From assembly GCA_024235615.1 (NCBI GenBank), contig JACKMB010000005.1:124001-188000 (forward strand): a stretch of 64,000 bases of DNA, written 5' to 3'. This document shows positions 31,524-41,084 of this stretch, piece after piece; position 1 is the first letter of the stretch, and each line of letters begins with the position of its first letter. This stretch comes from Thauera sp. GTDB taxonomy: Bacteria; Pseudomonadota; Gammaproteobacteria; Burkholderiales; Rhodocyclaceae. The notes under the pieces were generated by a model. The model was not told where the DNA came from, did no database searches, and was given only the letters and a program-made list of their open reading frames with translations. A program made the translations under genes and the position numbers.

Positions 31524-32341
31524 GCGCTCTCCCCGCCGAGCAGGCGGTCGATCGGCTCGGCCGGATAGTGGAAGGGCACCGGCCCGTCGGCCTCGGCGTG
31601 GACGAACTGATGCACGAAGGGATCCCTGGAGGCGCGGATCTCGTCCGGCGTGCCCTGTGCAACGATGCGGCCGTCGGAGACGAAGTAGATGTAGTCGACG
31701 ATCGCCAGCGACTCGTGCACGTCGTGGGTCACCATCACCGAGCTCGCGCCGAGCGCATCGTTGAGCTTGCGGATGAGCTGGCCGATGATGCCGAGCGAGA
31801 TCGGATCGAGGCCGGCGAAGGGCTCGTCGTAGAGGATCAGCATGGGGTCGAGCGCCACCGCGCGCGCCAGCGCCACCCGCCGCGCCATGCCGCCGGAGAG
31901 CTCGTTCGGATGCAGCTTCGCCGCACCGCGCAGCCCCACCGCCTGCAGCTTCATCAGCACCAGGTCGCGCACCATGCCCACGGGCAGCTCGGTGTGCTCG
32001 CGCAGCGGGAAGGCCACGTTGTCGAACACGCTCATGTCGGTGAACAGCGCGCCGAACTGGAACAGCATGCCCATGCGTCGGCGCAGCGCATAGAGCTCGG
32101 CGCCCGAAAGCCGCGCCACGTCGCGCCCCTCGACCTCCACCGTGCCGGCGGTCGCGCGCAGCTGCCCGCCGATCAGGCGCAGCAAGGTGGTCTTCCCGCA
32201 ACCGCTGCCGCCCATGATGGCGACCACCTGGCCACGATGCACGCTCAGGTCGATGCCGCGCAGCACCTCGCGCTCGCCATAGGCGAAGCGCACGTCGCGC
32301 AGCGAAACCAGCGGGGAGGGATGTGGGGCGGACACGCTCAC
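31520..32341 (-). CDS. mlaF: Mla system ATP-binding protein MlaF
   Basis: The protein has about 273 residues from a GTG at 32339-32341; a second in-frame GTG lies two codons later, and no ATG fits. Walker A GGSGCGKTTLLR near residue 42, Q-loop FQFGALF, signature LSGGMARRVALARA, Walker B LILYDEPFAGLD and H-loop THDVHE are intact. It powers MlaE-mediated phospholipid transport. It is the first gene of the long mla-murA run and diverges from the secretin gene. Confidence 0.94.
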   Translation of the reverse strand: MSVSAPHPSPLVSLRDVRFAYGEREVLRGIDLSVHRGQVVAIMGGSGCGKTTLLRLIGGQLRATAGTVEVEGRDVARLSGAELYALRRRMGMLFQFGALFTDMSVFDNVAFPLREHTELPVGMVRDLVLMKLQAVGLRGAAKLHPNELSGGMARRVALARAVALDPMLILYDEPFAGLDPISLGIIGQLIRKLNDALGASSVMVTHDVHESLAIVDYIYFVSDGRIVAQGTPDEIRASRDPFVHQFVHAEADGPVPFHYPAEPIDRLLGGESA

Positions 32342-32369
32342 GTCGATCGGCCGAATGTGAAAACTCTTG

Positions 32370-32378
32370 AATATATCA
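32370..32378 (-). promoter_or_regulatory. Candidate extended -10 promoter for the mla operon
   Basis: The minus strand reads TGATATATT, matching TGnTATAAT with one mismatch, about 30 bases before the mlaF GTG. The surrounding A/T-rich patch stands out from the GC-rich neighbourhood. No convincing -35 is seen, which is acceptable for an extended -10. Confidence 0.45.
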
Positions 32379-32535
32379 GAGATTTGCACCTGCAGCCCGG
32401 AAAATGCTGCAGCGCAACAACCTGATTCGGGCGATCGCCTGCTCCACGCGCTCCCGTCCCTCGCTGCGGGGGCCACCCAACAGAAAAATGGATTCGATTA
32501 TTCACATTTCGATTTTATCGTAATAGCATTGTTAC

Positions 32536-34416
32536 ATGACATTCCAATTGCACGGACTGCACAGGCTGATCACGGCCGCGACGCTTCTGGCGACCGCGGG
32601 ATGCGTGCCGCTGACCCGTCCGCCCGCACTCGAAGGCCATCTCGACCAACGCACCGCCATCGACCGACCGGAGCACACCCGCAGCACGGCACGGCCCCAC
32701 GCACCGACATCCACGGCGGCCTCTCCGGCTGGCCCGAGCGCTGCACCGCAAGACCGGACGATCCAGCCGCCCCCCACCCGGCAGCACGGCCGCCCGGAGC
32801 GCGGGTATTCGGTCGACGTCTACGACATTCCCGCCGAGCAGTTGCTGCTCGCCATCGGCCGCGACGCCGGGCTGGAGCTCGACCTTCACGCGGGGATCAC
32901 CGGCAAGGTCAGCCTGCAGGCCCATGACCGCCCGCTCGGAGAGCTCCTCGAACGCATCGCCCGCCAGGTCGACCTGCGCTACGAGCTGCGCGGCCGCCAC
33001 CTGCGCGTGCGCCCCGACACCCCCTTCATCCGCAGTTACGCGGTGGACTACGTCAACTTGAGCCGGGACATGCGCGGCACGGTCGCCACCAGCACGCAGA
33101 TCGCCACCTCCGGCAGCGGCGGAGCTGGCCAGCGCACGTCGTCGGCAGGCGGCGCCGGCAACGCCTCGATCACCCAGATCGAGACGCGCGCGGCCAACGA
33201 CTTCTGGAACACGCTCGAGCACAACCTCGCCTCCATCCTCGCCGGGCCGGGGCGTGCGCCCGATTGCGGCGGCGAGCGTGCGAGCGAGCGCGCCGGAGGC
33301 TGCCGCAACGCCGACCTGATGCTCAACCGCGAGAGCGGCATCGTCATGGCGCGCGCCACAGCACGCCAGCACGAGCAGCTCGAGGCCTTCCTCGCCGGCG
33401 TGCAGCGCGCGGCGCGCCGCCAGGTGATGATCGAGGCCACGATCGTCGAGGTCACCCTGGCCGACGGCTACCGCCAGGGCATCGACTGGACCCGACTCGG
33501 CGTGCCGGGCTGGAGCGTGCGTCCGCGCGGCAGCGGCGACGCCACACCCGGCCAGCCCACGCTGAGCTACCTGTCGGCCAACTCCGACATCCGCCTTGAG
33601 CTGCTGGAGACCTTCGGCACCGTCAAGGTGCTCTCCAGCCCTCGCCTTTCGGTGCTCAACAACCAGACCGCGATGCTCAAGGTGGTCGAGGAGGTCGTGT
33701 ATTTCCTCGTCGACAGCACCACCACCGAATACGACGACCGCAAGCAGGCGCGCATCTCCGCGACCACGACGCCACAGTCGGTCTCGGTCGGCATGGTGAT
33801 GTCGGTCACCCCGCAGATCTCGGCCGACGGCGACATCACCCTCAACGTGCGGCCGACCATCTCGGGCATCTCCGGCTTCAAGGACGACCCCAACCCCTCG
33901 CTCGGCGACATCCCCAACCGCGTGCCGCAGATCCGCACGCGCGAGATCGAGTCCATGCTGCGCCTGCGCAGCGGCGAGGTCGCCGTGCTCGGCGGGCTGA
34001 TGGAGGACCGCCTCGACCACGACACCGGCCGCATCCCGCTGCTCGGCGACCTGCCGGTGGTCGGCGAGCTGTTCACCCGGCGCGACAACAACGTACGCCG
34101 CACCGAGCTGCTGATCTTCCTGCGCCCGCTGCTGATCGACGAGCCGGGCATGCGCGGCGGCTATGCCGAATACGCCGGCCGCCTGCCCGACGACGACTTC
34201 CTCCTCGACTCGCCCTCGCCCGGCCAGCGCAATTTTCCCCACCTGCCGCTGCGTCCCCTGCTCGCCCCGGCAGGGACCGCTCCGGTCGCCGACGGGCTCT
34301 CCGACGCAGCCTATCCCGACGCTGCCGTCCTCCACTCCTCCGATCCCCGCCCTTCCGACCCATCCTCCCCGTCCGCCCGCTCCGCCCGGGCGGCTGCCGC
34401 CACGAGCCCGCCATGA
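32536..34416 (+). CDS. mshL: Secretin of a type IV pilus/MSHA-like system (MshL/PilQ family)
   Basis: The 626-residue protein starts with a signal segment ending TAGC, a weak lipobox. An STN domain lies near residues 90-155 (YSVDVYDIPAEQLLLAIG, then LSLQAHDRPLGELLERIA-like residues), then an N1-type domain, and the secretin pore domain about 330-545 with VKVLSSPRLSVLNNQTAMLKV and IPLLGDLPVVGELF. MSHA-type MshL is the best match by layout. A Pro/Ser-rich tail of about 70 residues is variable. It is the first gene of a tightly overlapping seven-gene operon; the start ATG has no clear Shine-Dalgarno. Confidence 0.88.
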   Translation: MTFQLHGLHRLITAATLLATAGCVPLTRPPALEGHLDQRTAIDRPEHTRSTARPHAPTSTAASPAGPSAAPQDRTIQPPPTRQHGRPERGYSVDVYDIPAEQLLLAIGRDAGLELDLHAGITGKVSLQAHDRPLGELLERIARQVDLRYELRGRHLRVRPDTPFIRSYAVDYVNLSRDMRGTVATSTQIATSGSGGAGQRTSSAGGAGNASITQIETRAANDFWNTLEHNLASILAGPGRAPDCGGERASERAGGCRNADLMLNRESGIVMARATARQHEQLEAFLAGVQRAARRQVMIEATIVEVTLADGYRQGIDWTRLGVPGWSVRPRGSGDATPGQPTLSYLSANSDIRLELLETFGTVKVLSSPRLSVLNNQTAMLKVVEEVVYFLVDSTTTEYDDRKQARISATTTPQSVSVGMVMSVTPQISADGDITLNVRPTISGISGFKDDPNPSLGDIPNRVPQIRTREIESMLRLRSGEVAVLGGLMEDRLDHDTGRIPLLGDLPVVGELFTRRDNNVRRTELLIFLRPLLIDEPGMRGGYAEYAGRLPDDDFLLDSPSPGQRNFPHLPLRPLLAPAGTAPVADGLSDAAYPDAAVLHSSDPRPSDPSSPSARSARAAAATSPP

Positions 34417-36134
34417 ACGCTCCTCTCCCCATCGGCCAGACCCTGATCGCCGCCGGCCTGATCGGCGAGGACCAGCTCCGCATCGCCCTGCACGAGCAGC
34501 GCGGGCGGTCCCAGCCGCTTGGCCGGGTGCTGGTGGAACTCGGTTTCGTCAGCGAGGCCGCGCTGCGCGAGGCGCTCGCCGCGCGCAGCGGCCTGCCCTG
34601 CGTGGACCTCGCCACGGCCCTCGCCGACCCCGATGCGATCGCGCGCGTGCCGCAGGCGCTCGCCCGCCGCCACCGCCTGCTGCCGCTGCAGTACGACGCC
34701 GCCCGCCATCGTCTCATCGTCGCGATGGCCGACGCCCACGACATCGTCGCCCTCGACCGCCTGCGCGCCGAGCTCGGCCCGGATGTACACGTCGAGCTGC
34801 GCCTGGCCGGCGACAGCGAGCTCGGCCGCGCGATCGAGCAGCACTACGGCCAGGCGAGCTCGATCGAGGACATGGTGCGCGAGCTCGAACGCCGCGCCGG
34901 CCAGCCCGTCACCGGTGCGCGCGACCCGCAGCTGGTCGTGCGCCTGGTGGACGCACTGCTCGCCGAGGCCGCCGCGCGCGCTGCCTCCGACCTGCACCTG
35001 GAGCCCGAGGCGGGCTTCCTGCGCGTGCGCCACCGCATCGACGGCACGCTGCGCCAGGTGCGCGCAATGCACAAGTCGTGCTGGCCGGAGCTCGCGGTGC
35101 GCATCAAGGTGCTCGCCGGCATGGACATCGCCGAATCGCGCAGCCCGCAGGACGGACGCATCGGGCTCGCGGTCGGCGGGCGACCCATCGACTTTCGCGT
35201 CGCCACCCAGCCCACCCTGCACGGCGAGAACATCGTGCTGCGCATCCTCGACCGCGACAAGGGCATCGTCCCGCTCGACGCGCTCGGCCTCGACCCCGCG
35301 CAGAGCTCCGCGCTCCACCGCATCCTCGCCCGCCCGGAGGGCCTGATCCTGGTGGTCGGCCCCACCGGCAGCGGCAAGACCACCACGCTGTACTCGATGC
35401 TCGGCCACCTCAACACCGAGGCGGTCAACATCATGACCCTGGAGGATCCGGTCGAGTATCCGCTCGCGCTGATCCGCCAGACCCAGGTCGGCGAGGCCTC
35501 CCGGCTCGACTTCGCCGACGGCGTGCGCGCGCTGCTGCGCCAGGACCCCGACGTGATCCTGATCGGCGAGATCCGCGACGCCGACACCGCCACGATGGCC
35601 TTGCGCGCGGCGCTCACCGGCCACCAGGTGTTCGCCACCCTGCACGCCAACTCCATCTTCGGCGCGCTGCCGCGGCTGCACGAGATCGGCATCGGCCCCG
35701 AGCTGCTCGCCGGCAACCTGTGCGGCATCCTCGCCCAGCGCCTGGTGCGCCGGCTGTGCGCCGCCTGCCGCGAGCCGGTCCCGGACGACGCCCCCGAGCG
35801 CCGCCTGCCCGGCCTCGCCGACGCTGCACCGCCACCGCCGAGCTGGCGCGCGCGCGGCTGCCCCGAGTGCGACTTCCGCGGCTACCGCGGCCGCCTCGCG
35901 ATCATGGAGATCCTGCCCTTCGACGCCGCCCTCGACGAGCTCGTCGCGCGCCGCGCCAGCCCGGGCGAGCTGCGCGCCGCAGCACGCGCCTGCGGCCACC
36001 GCAGCCTGGCCGAGGACGGCCTGCGCCGCGTGCTCGACGGCAGCACCAGCCTCGCCGAACTCGCCCGCGTGGTCGACCTGTCCGCGCTCGCAGCGATGCC
36101 CGCAGCCGACGTCGCGCAAGGGGGCATCGCATGA
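34413..36134 (+). CDS. mshE: PilB/GspE-type assembly ATPase (MshE-like)
   Basis: The 573-residue ATPase overlaps the secretin stop by 4 bases. The N-terminal 150 residues are an MshEN-type domain, which in MshE and relatives can bind cyclic di-GMP (LGRVLVELGFVSEAALREAL). Walker [16 protein letters not shown] is near residue 318, Walker B region LRQDPDVILIGEIRD follows, and a zinc site has CAAC and CPEC. It should power pilin polymerisation for this operon. No PilT retraction ATPase is nearby. Confidence 0.9.
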   Translation: MNAPLPIGQTLIAAGLIGEDQLRIALHEQRGRSQPLGRVLVELGFVSEAALREALAARSGLPCVDLATALADPDAIARVPQALARRHRLLPLQYDAARHRLIVAMADAHDIVALDRLRAELGPDVHVELRLAGDSELGRAIEQHYGQASSIEDMVRELERRAGQPVTGARDPQLVVRLVDALLAEAAARAASDLHLEPEAGFLRVRHRIDGTLRQVRAMHKSCWPELAVRIKVLAGMDIAESRSPQDGRIGLAVGGRPIDFRVATQPTLHGENIVLRILDRDKGIVPLDALGLDPAQSSALHRILARPEGLILVVGPTGSGKTTTLYSMLGHLNTEAVNIMTLEDPVEYPLALIRQTQVGEASRLDFADGVRALLRQDPDVILIGEIRDADTATMALRAALTGHQVFATLHANSIFGALPRLHEIGIGPELLAGNLCGILAQRLVRRLCAACREPVPDDAPERRLPGLADAAPPPPSWRARGCPECDFRGYRGRLAIMEILPFDAALDELVARRASPGELRAAARACGHRSLAEDGLRRVLDGSTSLAELARVVDLSALAAMPAADVAQGGIA

Positions 36135-37333
36135 GCAGCTGGCGCTACCGCGCGCTCGCCGCCGATGGCCGCCGCGTGCGCGGCGAGCTCGATGCGGCCG
36201 ACCTCCGCGAACTCGAGCGCATGCTCGAGGCACGCGCCCTGCTGCTGCTCGACGCCCGCCCGCGCGGCACGCTCAGCCTGCTGCAGCGCAGGCGCATCCC
36301 GCGCAGCGAGCTGATCCCCTTCTGCTACCACCTCGAGCAACTGCTCGCCGCCGGCGTGCCGCCCTTCGAGAGCCTCGCCGCGCTGCGCGATGCCGGCGCC
36401 GAGCCGCGGCTGCAGCAGGTGATCGATGCGCTCATCACCGACGTCGAGCGCGGACTGCCGCTGTCGGGCGCCGCCGCGCGCCAGCCCGAGGCCTTCTCCG
36501 CCGTCGCCGTCAGCCTGCTGCGCGCGGGCGAGCAGGCCGGCCGCCTCCCCGAGGCGATCCGCGACATCGGCGCCGCGCTCGCGCAGGAGGAAGAGCTCGC
36601 CGGCCACGCGCGCCGCATCGCGATCTATCCGTCCATCGTCGCCACGGTGCTGCTGGCCGCGGTCGTGGTCGCCCTCGTCCACGTGGTGCCCGAGCTCGAG
36701 CGCCTGCTGCGCGGCACGGGCCAGCGCCTGCCCTTGCAGACGCGCATCCTGATGGGGCTGTCCGGGGCGGTGCGCGACTGGGGCTGGGCGATGCTGCTCT
36801 GCACGCTCGGCGGCACGGCGCTCGGCGCGCACGCGCTCGCCCGCTCCGAACCCCTGCGCACCCGCCTGCACGCCCTGCAGCTGCGCCTGCCGCTGGTCGG
36901 CGGGATCCTGCGCAAGCTCGCCCTGGCGCGCTTCGCCGCGCTCTTCGCCACCCTGTACGGCGCCGGAATCAATGTCATCGAGGCGCTGCACACCAGCACC
37001 GGCGCCACCGCCAACCTGGCCCTGCGCGCCGGCCTGCGCGAGGCCACCGGCGCGATCGAGCAGGGCCGCCCGATCTCGGTCGCCTTCGAGGCGACGCAGG
37101 TCTTCCCGCCGCTCGTCATCCGCATGCTGCGCCTGGGCGAACACACCGGCGCGCTCGACGACGCGCTCACCAAGGTCGCCAGCCTCTACCGCCGCGACGT
37201 CGCCGAGGGCATCGCCCGCCTGCAGGCCGCAGCCGAACCGGTGCTCACCATCCTCATGGGCGGCCTGCTGCTGTGGATCGCGAGTGCGATCCTGGGGCCG
37301 ATCTACGAGCTCATCACCCGCCTGCCGGTCTGA
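36131..37333 (+). CDS. mshG: Inner-membrane platform protein, GspF/PilC family (MshG-like)
   Basis: The 400-residue protein begins at ATG 36131, overlapping the ATPase stop. It has two T2SS-F domains: residues 70-190 (FCYHLEQLLAAGVPPFESL, LLRAGEQAGRLPEAI) and 275-395 (RFAALFATLYGAGINVIEAL, MLRLGEHTGALDDAL), with three membrane helices. It couples the cytoplasmic ATPase to pilin insertion. The call is firm at family level; the MSHA assignment is from operon context. Confidence 0.92.
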   Translation: MSSWRYRALAADGRRVRGELDAADLRELERMLEARALLLLDARPRGTLSLLQRRRIPRSELIPFCYHLEQLLAAGVPPFESLAALRDAGAEPRLQQVIDALITDVERGLPLSGAAARQPEAFSAVAVSLLRAGEQAGRLPEAIRDIGAALAQEEELAGHARRIAIYPSIVATVLLAAVVVALVHVVPELERLLRGTGQRLPLQTRILMGLSGAVRDWGWAMLLCTLGGTALGAHALARSEPLRTRLHALQLRLPLVGGILRKLALARFAALFATLYGAGINVIEALHTSTGATANLALRAGLREATGAIEQGRPISVAFEATQVFPPLVIRMLRLGEHTGALDDALTKVASLYRRDVAEGIARLQAAAEPVLTILMGGLLLWIASAILGPIYELITRLPV

Positions 37334-37335
37334 CC

Positions 37336-38925
37336 ATGCGCCGCGAACCCCTGCTCCTCGCCGTGGCCTCGTCCGGCCTGCTCGCATGCAGCGGGCATGA
37401 AGAAGGTATCCGGCTCCTTGCCGCCTTCATGCCTGGGGACGAGGCCGCCTTCGCGAGCTGGCTCGCGCGTCGTGCGCCGGACGAGCCATGCCGCGTGTTG
37501 GTCGACCTGCCCGACGAGGCCTACGAGATCGAGGACCTGCCCCGGGTGCGCGGCGGCGACCGCCGCGCCCTGTTCGCGCGCCGCCTCGCGCACTGGTTCC
37601 CCGAGCCGCGCTTCGCACGCGCATGGTCGCTCGGCGCGCCTTCCGAAGGACGCAAGGGCTTCGAGCGCGTGCTGTTCTCCGGGCTCGAGCGCAGCGCCGA
37701 GCTGATGCCCTGGCTCGAGCGCCTGGAAGCCGACGGCCGCCGGCCCGAGCTCCTCGCCCCCGCCGCCGCCCTGCTGCCGCGCCTGCCGCTGCCAGGCGCA
37801 CGCCAGCGTCGCCGCAGCAAGGGGCCCTCGCGACCGCGCCTGGTCGCCGCCAGCGGACGCGCAGGCCTGCGCATCGCGCTGCTGGACCGCGAACACACCC
37901 TGTTCTCCCGGCTGTTGCGCGCCCACGCCGAAACCCTGTCCGATCCGCAAGCGCTGGCGAGCGAGTTCGAGCGCACCCGCGACTACCTCGTCGCCCAGCA
38001 CAGGATCGCGAGCGATACGCCGCTCGATCGCATCGCGGTGGACCTTCCCGCCCACCCCGGGGCGGAGCAGGCCACATTGGCTCCGGTCGGCATCGTCGCC
38101 GCCGACACGCTCGCGGTCGGTACGCCGCCGAGCGGCTACGACGCTCACCTGCTTCTCGCCCTGCGCCGCGCGCCCGCGACGATCGGCTGGCCGCTCGCCA
38201 CCCTCGCGCGGCGCTGGCCCGGACTGGCCGGGAGACGGGTGTTCGCCGCGCTCGGAATCGCCGTCGCGATGCTCCTGGGCGGCTTCGTCTGGATGGACCG
38301 CCTGGCGCAGGCCGAGGCCGAAGCCCTCGCCGCGGCCGAGCGCGCCCGCGCCGCGCGTACCGCCGCGCTCGCGGCCGAGGAGGCCGAGCGCACCGCACGC
38401 GAGGCCGAACGTGCAGCGCTCGCCGCACTCGACGTCGCTCCGCCTGCCCCGCTCCCGCCGACAGTGGCCGCACCCGAGCCCGAACCACCCGCCATCCCCG
38501 TGCCGACGCCCGCCACCTGCCCACCTGCATCCAGCCCGCCACCCCTGCCCATCCCACGGCGCATCGACGGCATCCTGCGCCGCCCGGACGGCGAGGTCCT
38601 GCTCTGGGTCGAGGGCAGCTGGCAATCCGCACGCTCGCTCGGCCTGCGCCCGACGGCCGGCGACGCTGCCGCAGTGTCGCCGGCGGGACGGCGCACGCGA
38701 CTGCGCAGCGGGGATTCGCTGCCCGTCGAGCTTTCGACACGGGCGATCGGGGCGGTGCAGCCTCATCCCGAGCAGGACCAGCCCGCGCCCACCGCCCGCG
38801 AGGGGAGTTCCAGCACCCACCCTGCGGAGCACGGCTCTGGCGCTGCAGGGTCCGCGCTCGCCGCACCGGAATCCTCCCTATTGACCGCGAAGCCCGCCCT
38901 CGCCGCCAGTGGAGCGCAACCATGA
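37336..38925 (+). CDS. Single-pass membrane protein, possible PilM/GspL-like plus MshK-like assembly protein
   Basis: The 529-residue protein is not confidently recognised. Residues 1-300 look like a soluble alpha/beta domain with no nucleotide motif. One membrane helix follows at about 316-334, then an Ala/Glu/Arg coiled coil (335-375), a Pro-rich linker and a periplasmic end containing RIDGILRRPDGEVLLWVEG and TRLRSGDSLPVEL. That layout resembles GspL/PilM-N fused to an MshK-like tail, and in operon order it fills the place of MshI-MshK. It starts 2 bases after mshG and overlaps the next gene by 4 bases. Function is inferred from position only. Confidence 0.55.
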   Translation: MRREPLLLAVASSGLLACSGHEEGIRLLAAFMPGDEAAFASWLARRAPDEPCRVLVDLPDEAYEIEDLPRVRGGDRRALFARRLAHWFPEPRFARAWSLGAPSEGRKGFERVLFSGLERSAELMPWLERLEADGRRPELLAPAAALLPRLPLPGARQRRRSKGPSRPRLVAASGRAGLRIALLDREHTLFSRLLRAHAETLSDPQALASEFERTRDYLVAQHRIASDTPLDRIAVDLPAHPGAEQATLAPVGIVAADTLAVGTPPSGYDAHLLLALRRAPATIGWPLATLARRWPGLAGRRVFAALGIAVAMLLGGFVWMDRLAQAEAEALAAAERARAARTAALAAEEAERTAREAERAALAALDVAPPAPLPPTVAAPEPEPPAIPVPTPATCPPASSPPPLPIPRRIDGILRRPDGEVLLWVEGSWQSARSLGLRPTAGDAAAVSPAGRRTRLRSGDSLPVELSTRAIGAVQPHPEQDQPAPTAREGSSSTHPAEHGSGAAGSALAAPESSLLTAKPALAASGAQP

Positions 38926-40244
38926 CCGTCCCGGGCGGACTGCGAGCGCCGCAGCGACACGACCGCCTTCCGCAGGCGATCGCAAAGGCCTTCGCGCCGA
39001 CCGGCGCCCGGCGAGACGTGGCCGCGGCCCATGGCCAGGCCCTGATCGCCGCCCTCCTGCTGCTCACCCTGCTCGCCGCGGGAGGGCTGCTCGCCGGCGG
39101 CGAACTGCGCGCCCGCGCCCACGCGCTCGCCCACGCGCGCAGCGTCGAGGCGCTCGCCATCGCCCGCGCCGCCCTGATCGGCTACGCCATCAGCTACGCC
39201 GAGACCCACCCGGGCGAGGGCTACGGCTTCCTGCCCTGCCCCGACGCGGGGAACACCGGCTCCACGCCGGTCGGCGCCTGCGGCGCGCGCGGCATCGCCG
39301 CGGTGGGGCGCCTGCCCTGGCGCACCCTGGGCCTGCCCGAGCTGCGCGACGGCTGGGGCGAATGCCTGTGGTACGCCGTCGCCGGCAGCGTCAAGCACAA
39401 CCCTAAGCCGCAGGCGCTCAACTGGGACAGCCCCGGCCAGTTCCGCCTGCTCGACCCCGCGGGCCGCGCGCTCGAGGTGGCGGCCGCCGACGGCATGGCG
39501 GTCGCGGTCGTGTTCAGCCCCGGCCCACCGCGCTCCGGACAGACCCGCCCGGCAAGCCTGGGAACGCACTGCACTGGCAGCGACTCGGCTGCAGCCGATC
39601 TGGCCCACTACCTCGACCCTGGCCACGCACGCGCAGGCAGCGGACCGATCGAGCTCACCCTCCACCCGGCCACGCTCGACGACGCGGCGCCCAACGACCT
39701 CGCCGCCTGGATCGGCATCGACGACCTGTTCGACGCACTGCGTCGGCGCCGTGACCACGCCGGCCATGTCGACGCGATCCTCACGCGCAGCGCCAACGCG
39801 CTCGCCGGTCGTCTCGCGAGCAACCGCGAGGCCTGGCTCTCGCGCCACGCCCGCAGCGTCGGCGCACTCGCGACCGGCGTGCTGCCCGCAGCGGAGACGC
39901 TCGGCATCGCGGCCGCCCAGCGTCCGCTCATCGACGACTGGCGCGAGCAGATCCGCTTCGCTGCCTGCACCGACGGCAGCGCCTGCATCGGCGTGGTCCG
40001 GCCCGCGGCGCCGGGCGAGCGCTGCCGCGCAGTGCTCGCCTTCGGCGGCGAGCGCACTCGCGGCGACCCGGGACGCCAGATGCGAACCACGCCTGCCGAG
40101 CGCGCCGACCCGTCAGCCTGGTTCGAGGGCCGCAACGTCGCCGCACTGCACCTCGGCGTGCCGGAGTTCGAGGGTGGCGAGCACTTCCGCGTCACCGACC
40201 CCGACCGCCCCGCCACGGAGGACGTCGTCCGATGCCTGCCCTGA
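38922..40244 (+). CDS. GspK/PilX-like minor pseudopilin, tentative
   Basis: The 440-residue protein has a hydrophobic N-terminal segment after a Gly (GQALIAALLLLTLLAAGG), which resembles the prepilin-like start of GspK/PilX, without the usual Glu at +5. An about 35-residue leader precedes it. The body carries GFLPCPDAGN, GRLPWRTLGLPELRDGWG and LWYAV, a pattern shared with the next protein. It contains several Cys, consistent with a periplasmic location. No catalytic motif is seen. It overlaps both neighbours, so it belongs to the pilus operon. Confidence 0.5.
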   Translation: MTVPGGLRAPQRHDRLPQAIAKAFAPTGARRDVAAAHGQALIAALLLLTLLAAGGLLAGGELRARAHALAHARSVEALAIARAALIGYAISYAETHPGEGYGFLPCPDAGNTGSTPVGACGARGIAAVGRLPWRTLGLPELRDGWGECLWYAVAGSVKHNPKPQALNWDSPGQFRLLDPAGRALEVAAADGMAVAVVFSPGPPRSGQTRPASLGTHCTGSDSAAADLAHYLDPGHARAGSGPIELTLHPATLDDAAPNDLAAWIGIDDLFDALRRRRDHAGHVDAILTRSANALAGRLASNREAWLSRHARSVGALATGVLPAAETLGIAAAQRPLIDDWREQIRFAACTDGSACIGVVRPAAPGERCRAVLAFGGERTRGDPGRQMRTTPAERADPSAWFEGRNVAALHLGVPEFEGGEHFRVTDPDRPATEDVVRCLP

Positions 40245-41017
40245 CCCCGGCCACCGATCCGATGCACCTGCTCGCGCCAGCAGGCCGCCGCCCTCTGCTG
40301 CAGCGGCCCGGCGAGCCGGCACGCCACGCCCCCGGGCACAGTCGGTCCGCGCCGGGCCGCGGGATCGCGCGCGGCTTCACCCTGGTCGAGCTCGCCATGG
40401 TGCTGGTGATCCTCGCCCTGCTCGGTGGCAGCCTGCTCGTCCCGGTGGCGAGCCGGCTCGAGGCGCGCGACCGCAACGCCACCCTGGAGCGCCTGCGCGA
40501 CATCCAGCATGCGCTCACCGGCTTCGCCATCATCCACGGCCGCCTGCCCTGCCCGAGCACCGAGACCGACCCCGCCAACCCGGCCTACGGCCTCGAGGAC
40601 GGCCCACCGTGCAACCTCGCGCGCGAGGGCGTGCTGCCCTGGCGCAGCCTGGCCATGCCTGCGACCGACGCCTGGGGCCGCGACCGCCACACGGCTGCCG
40701 ACGACTGGGCGGGGCACTGGCGCTACCGCGTCGATCCCGCCTTCAGCGTGGCGCCGATCGGCGCGGCGACCGCCCCCAGCGCCCGCCTGCAGATCCGCGA
40801 CCACGACGGCCGCCGCATCACCACGACCGACTCGCAGGCGGTCGCGATCGTGTGGTCGACCGGCGCCAACCTGCGCGCCGACGGCGACAACAGCAGCCAT
40901 GCCAGCGCCACCCCGAGCTACCAGGCTGGCGAGCCGGGCGCCGACTTCGACGACCTGCTCGCCTGGATCGGCCGCCCGCTGCTGATCGCACGCCTCGCCC
41001 AGGCCGGACGGCTCTGA
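40232..41017 (+). CDS. Prepilin-like protein with GFTLVE processing site
   Basis: The 261-residue protein has a prepilin peptidase site RGFTLVELAMVLVILALLGG near residue 48, an unusually long leader; a later ATG at 40262 would shorten it by 10 residues. After cleavage the pseudopilin would have about 210 residues. It includes HGRLPCPSTET, EGVLPWRSLAMP and DAWG, like the preceding protein. Overlap with the upstream gene is 13 bases. No prepilin peptidase gene is in the window. Confidence 0.8.
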   Translation: MPALTPATDPMHLLAPAGRRPLLQRPGEPARHAPGHSRSAPGRGIARGFTLVELAMVLVILALLGGSLLVPVASRLEARDRNATLERLRDIQHALTGFAIIHGRLPCPSTETDPANPAYGLEDGPPCNLAREGVLPWRSLAMPATDAWGRDRHTAADDWAGHWRYRVDPAFSVAPIGAATAPSARLQIRDHDGRRITTTDSQAVAIVWSTGANLRADGDNSSHASATPSYQAGEPGADFDDLLAWIGRPLLIARLAQAGRL

Positions 41018-41084
41018 ACCCGGCCGTCAACGCCCGCGCCAGCAAAGCCCTTTCACCACCGCACCACCAACCAGGAGAACGACC

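Noticed and set aside
32380-32535. Promoter for the secretin gene
   Set aside because: The A/T-rich stretch 32488-32535 is suggestive, but no pair of hexamers with acceptable spacing could be chosen.
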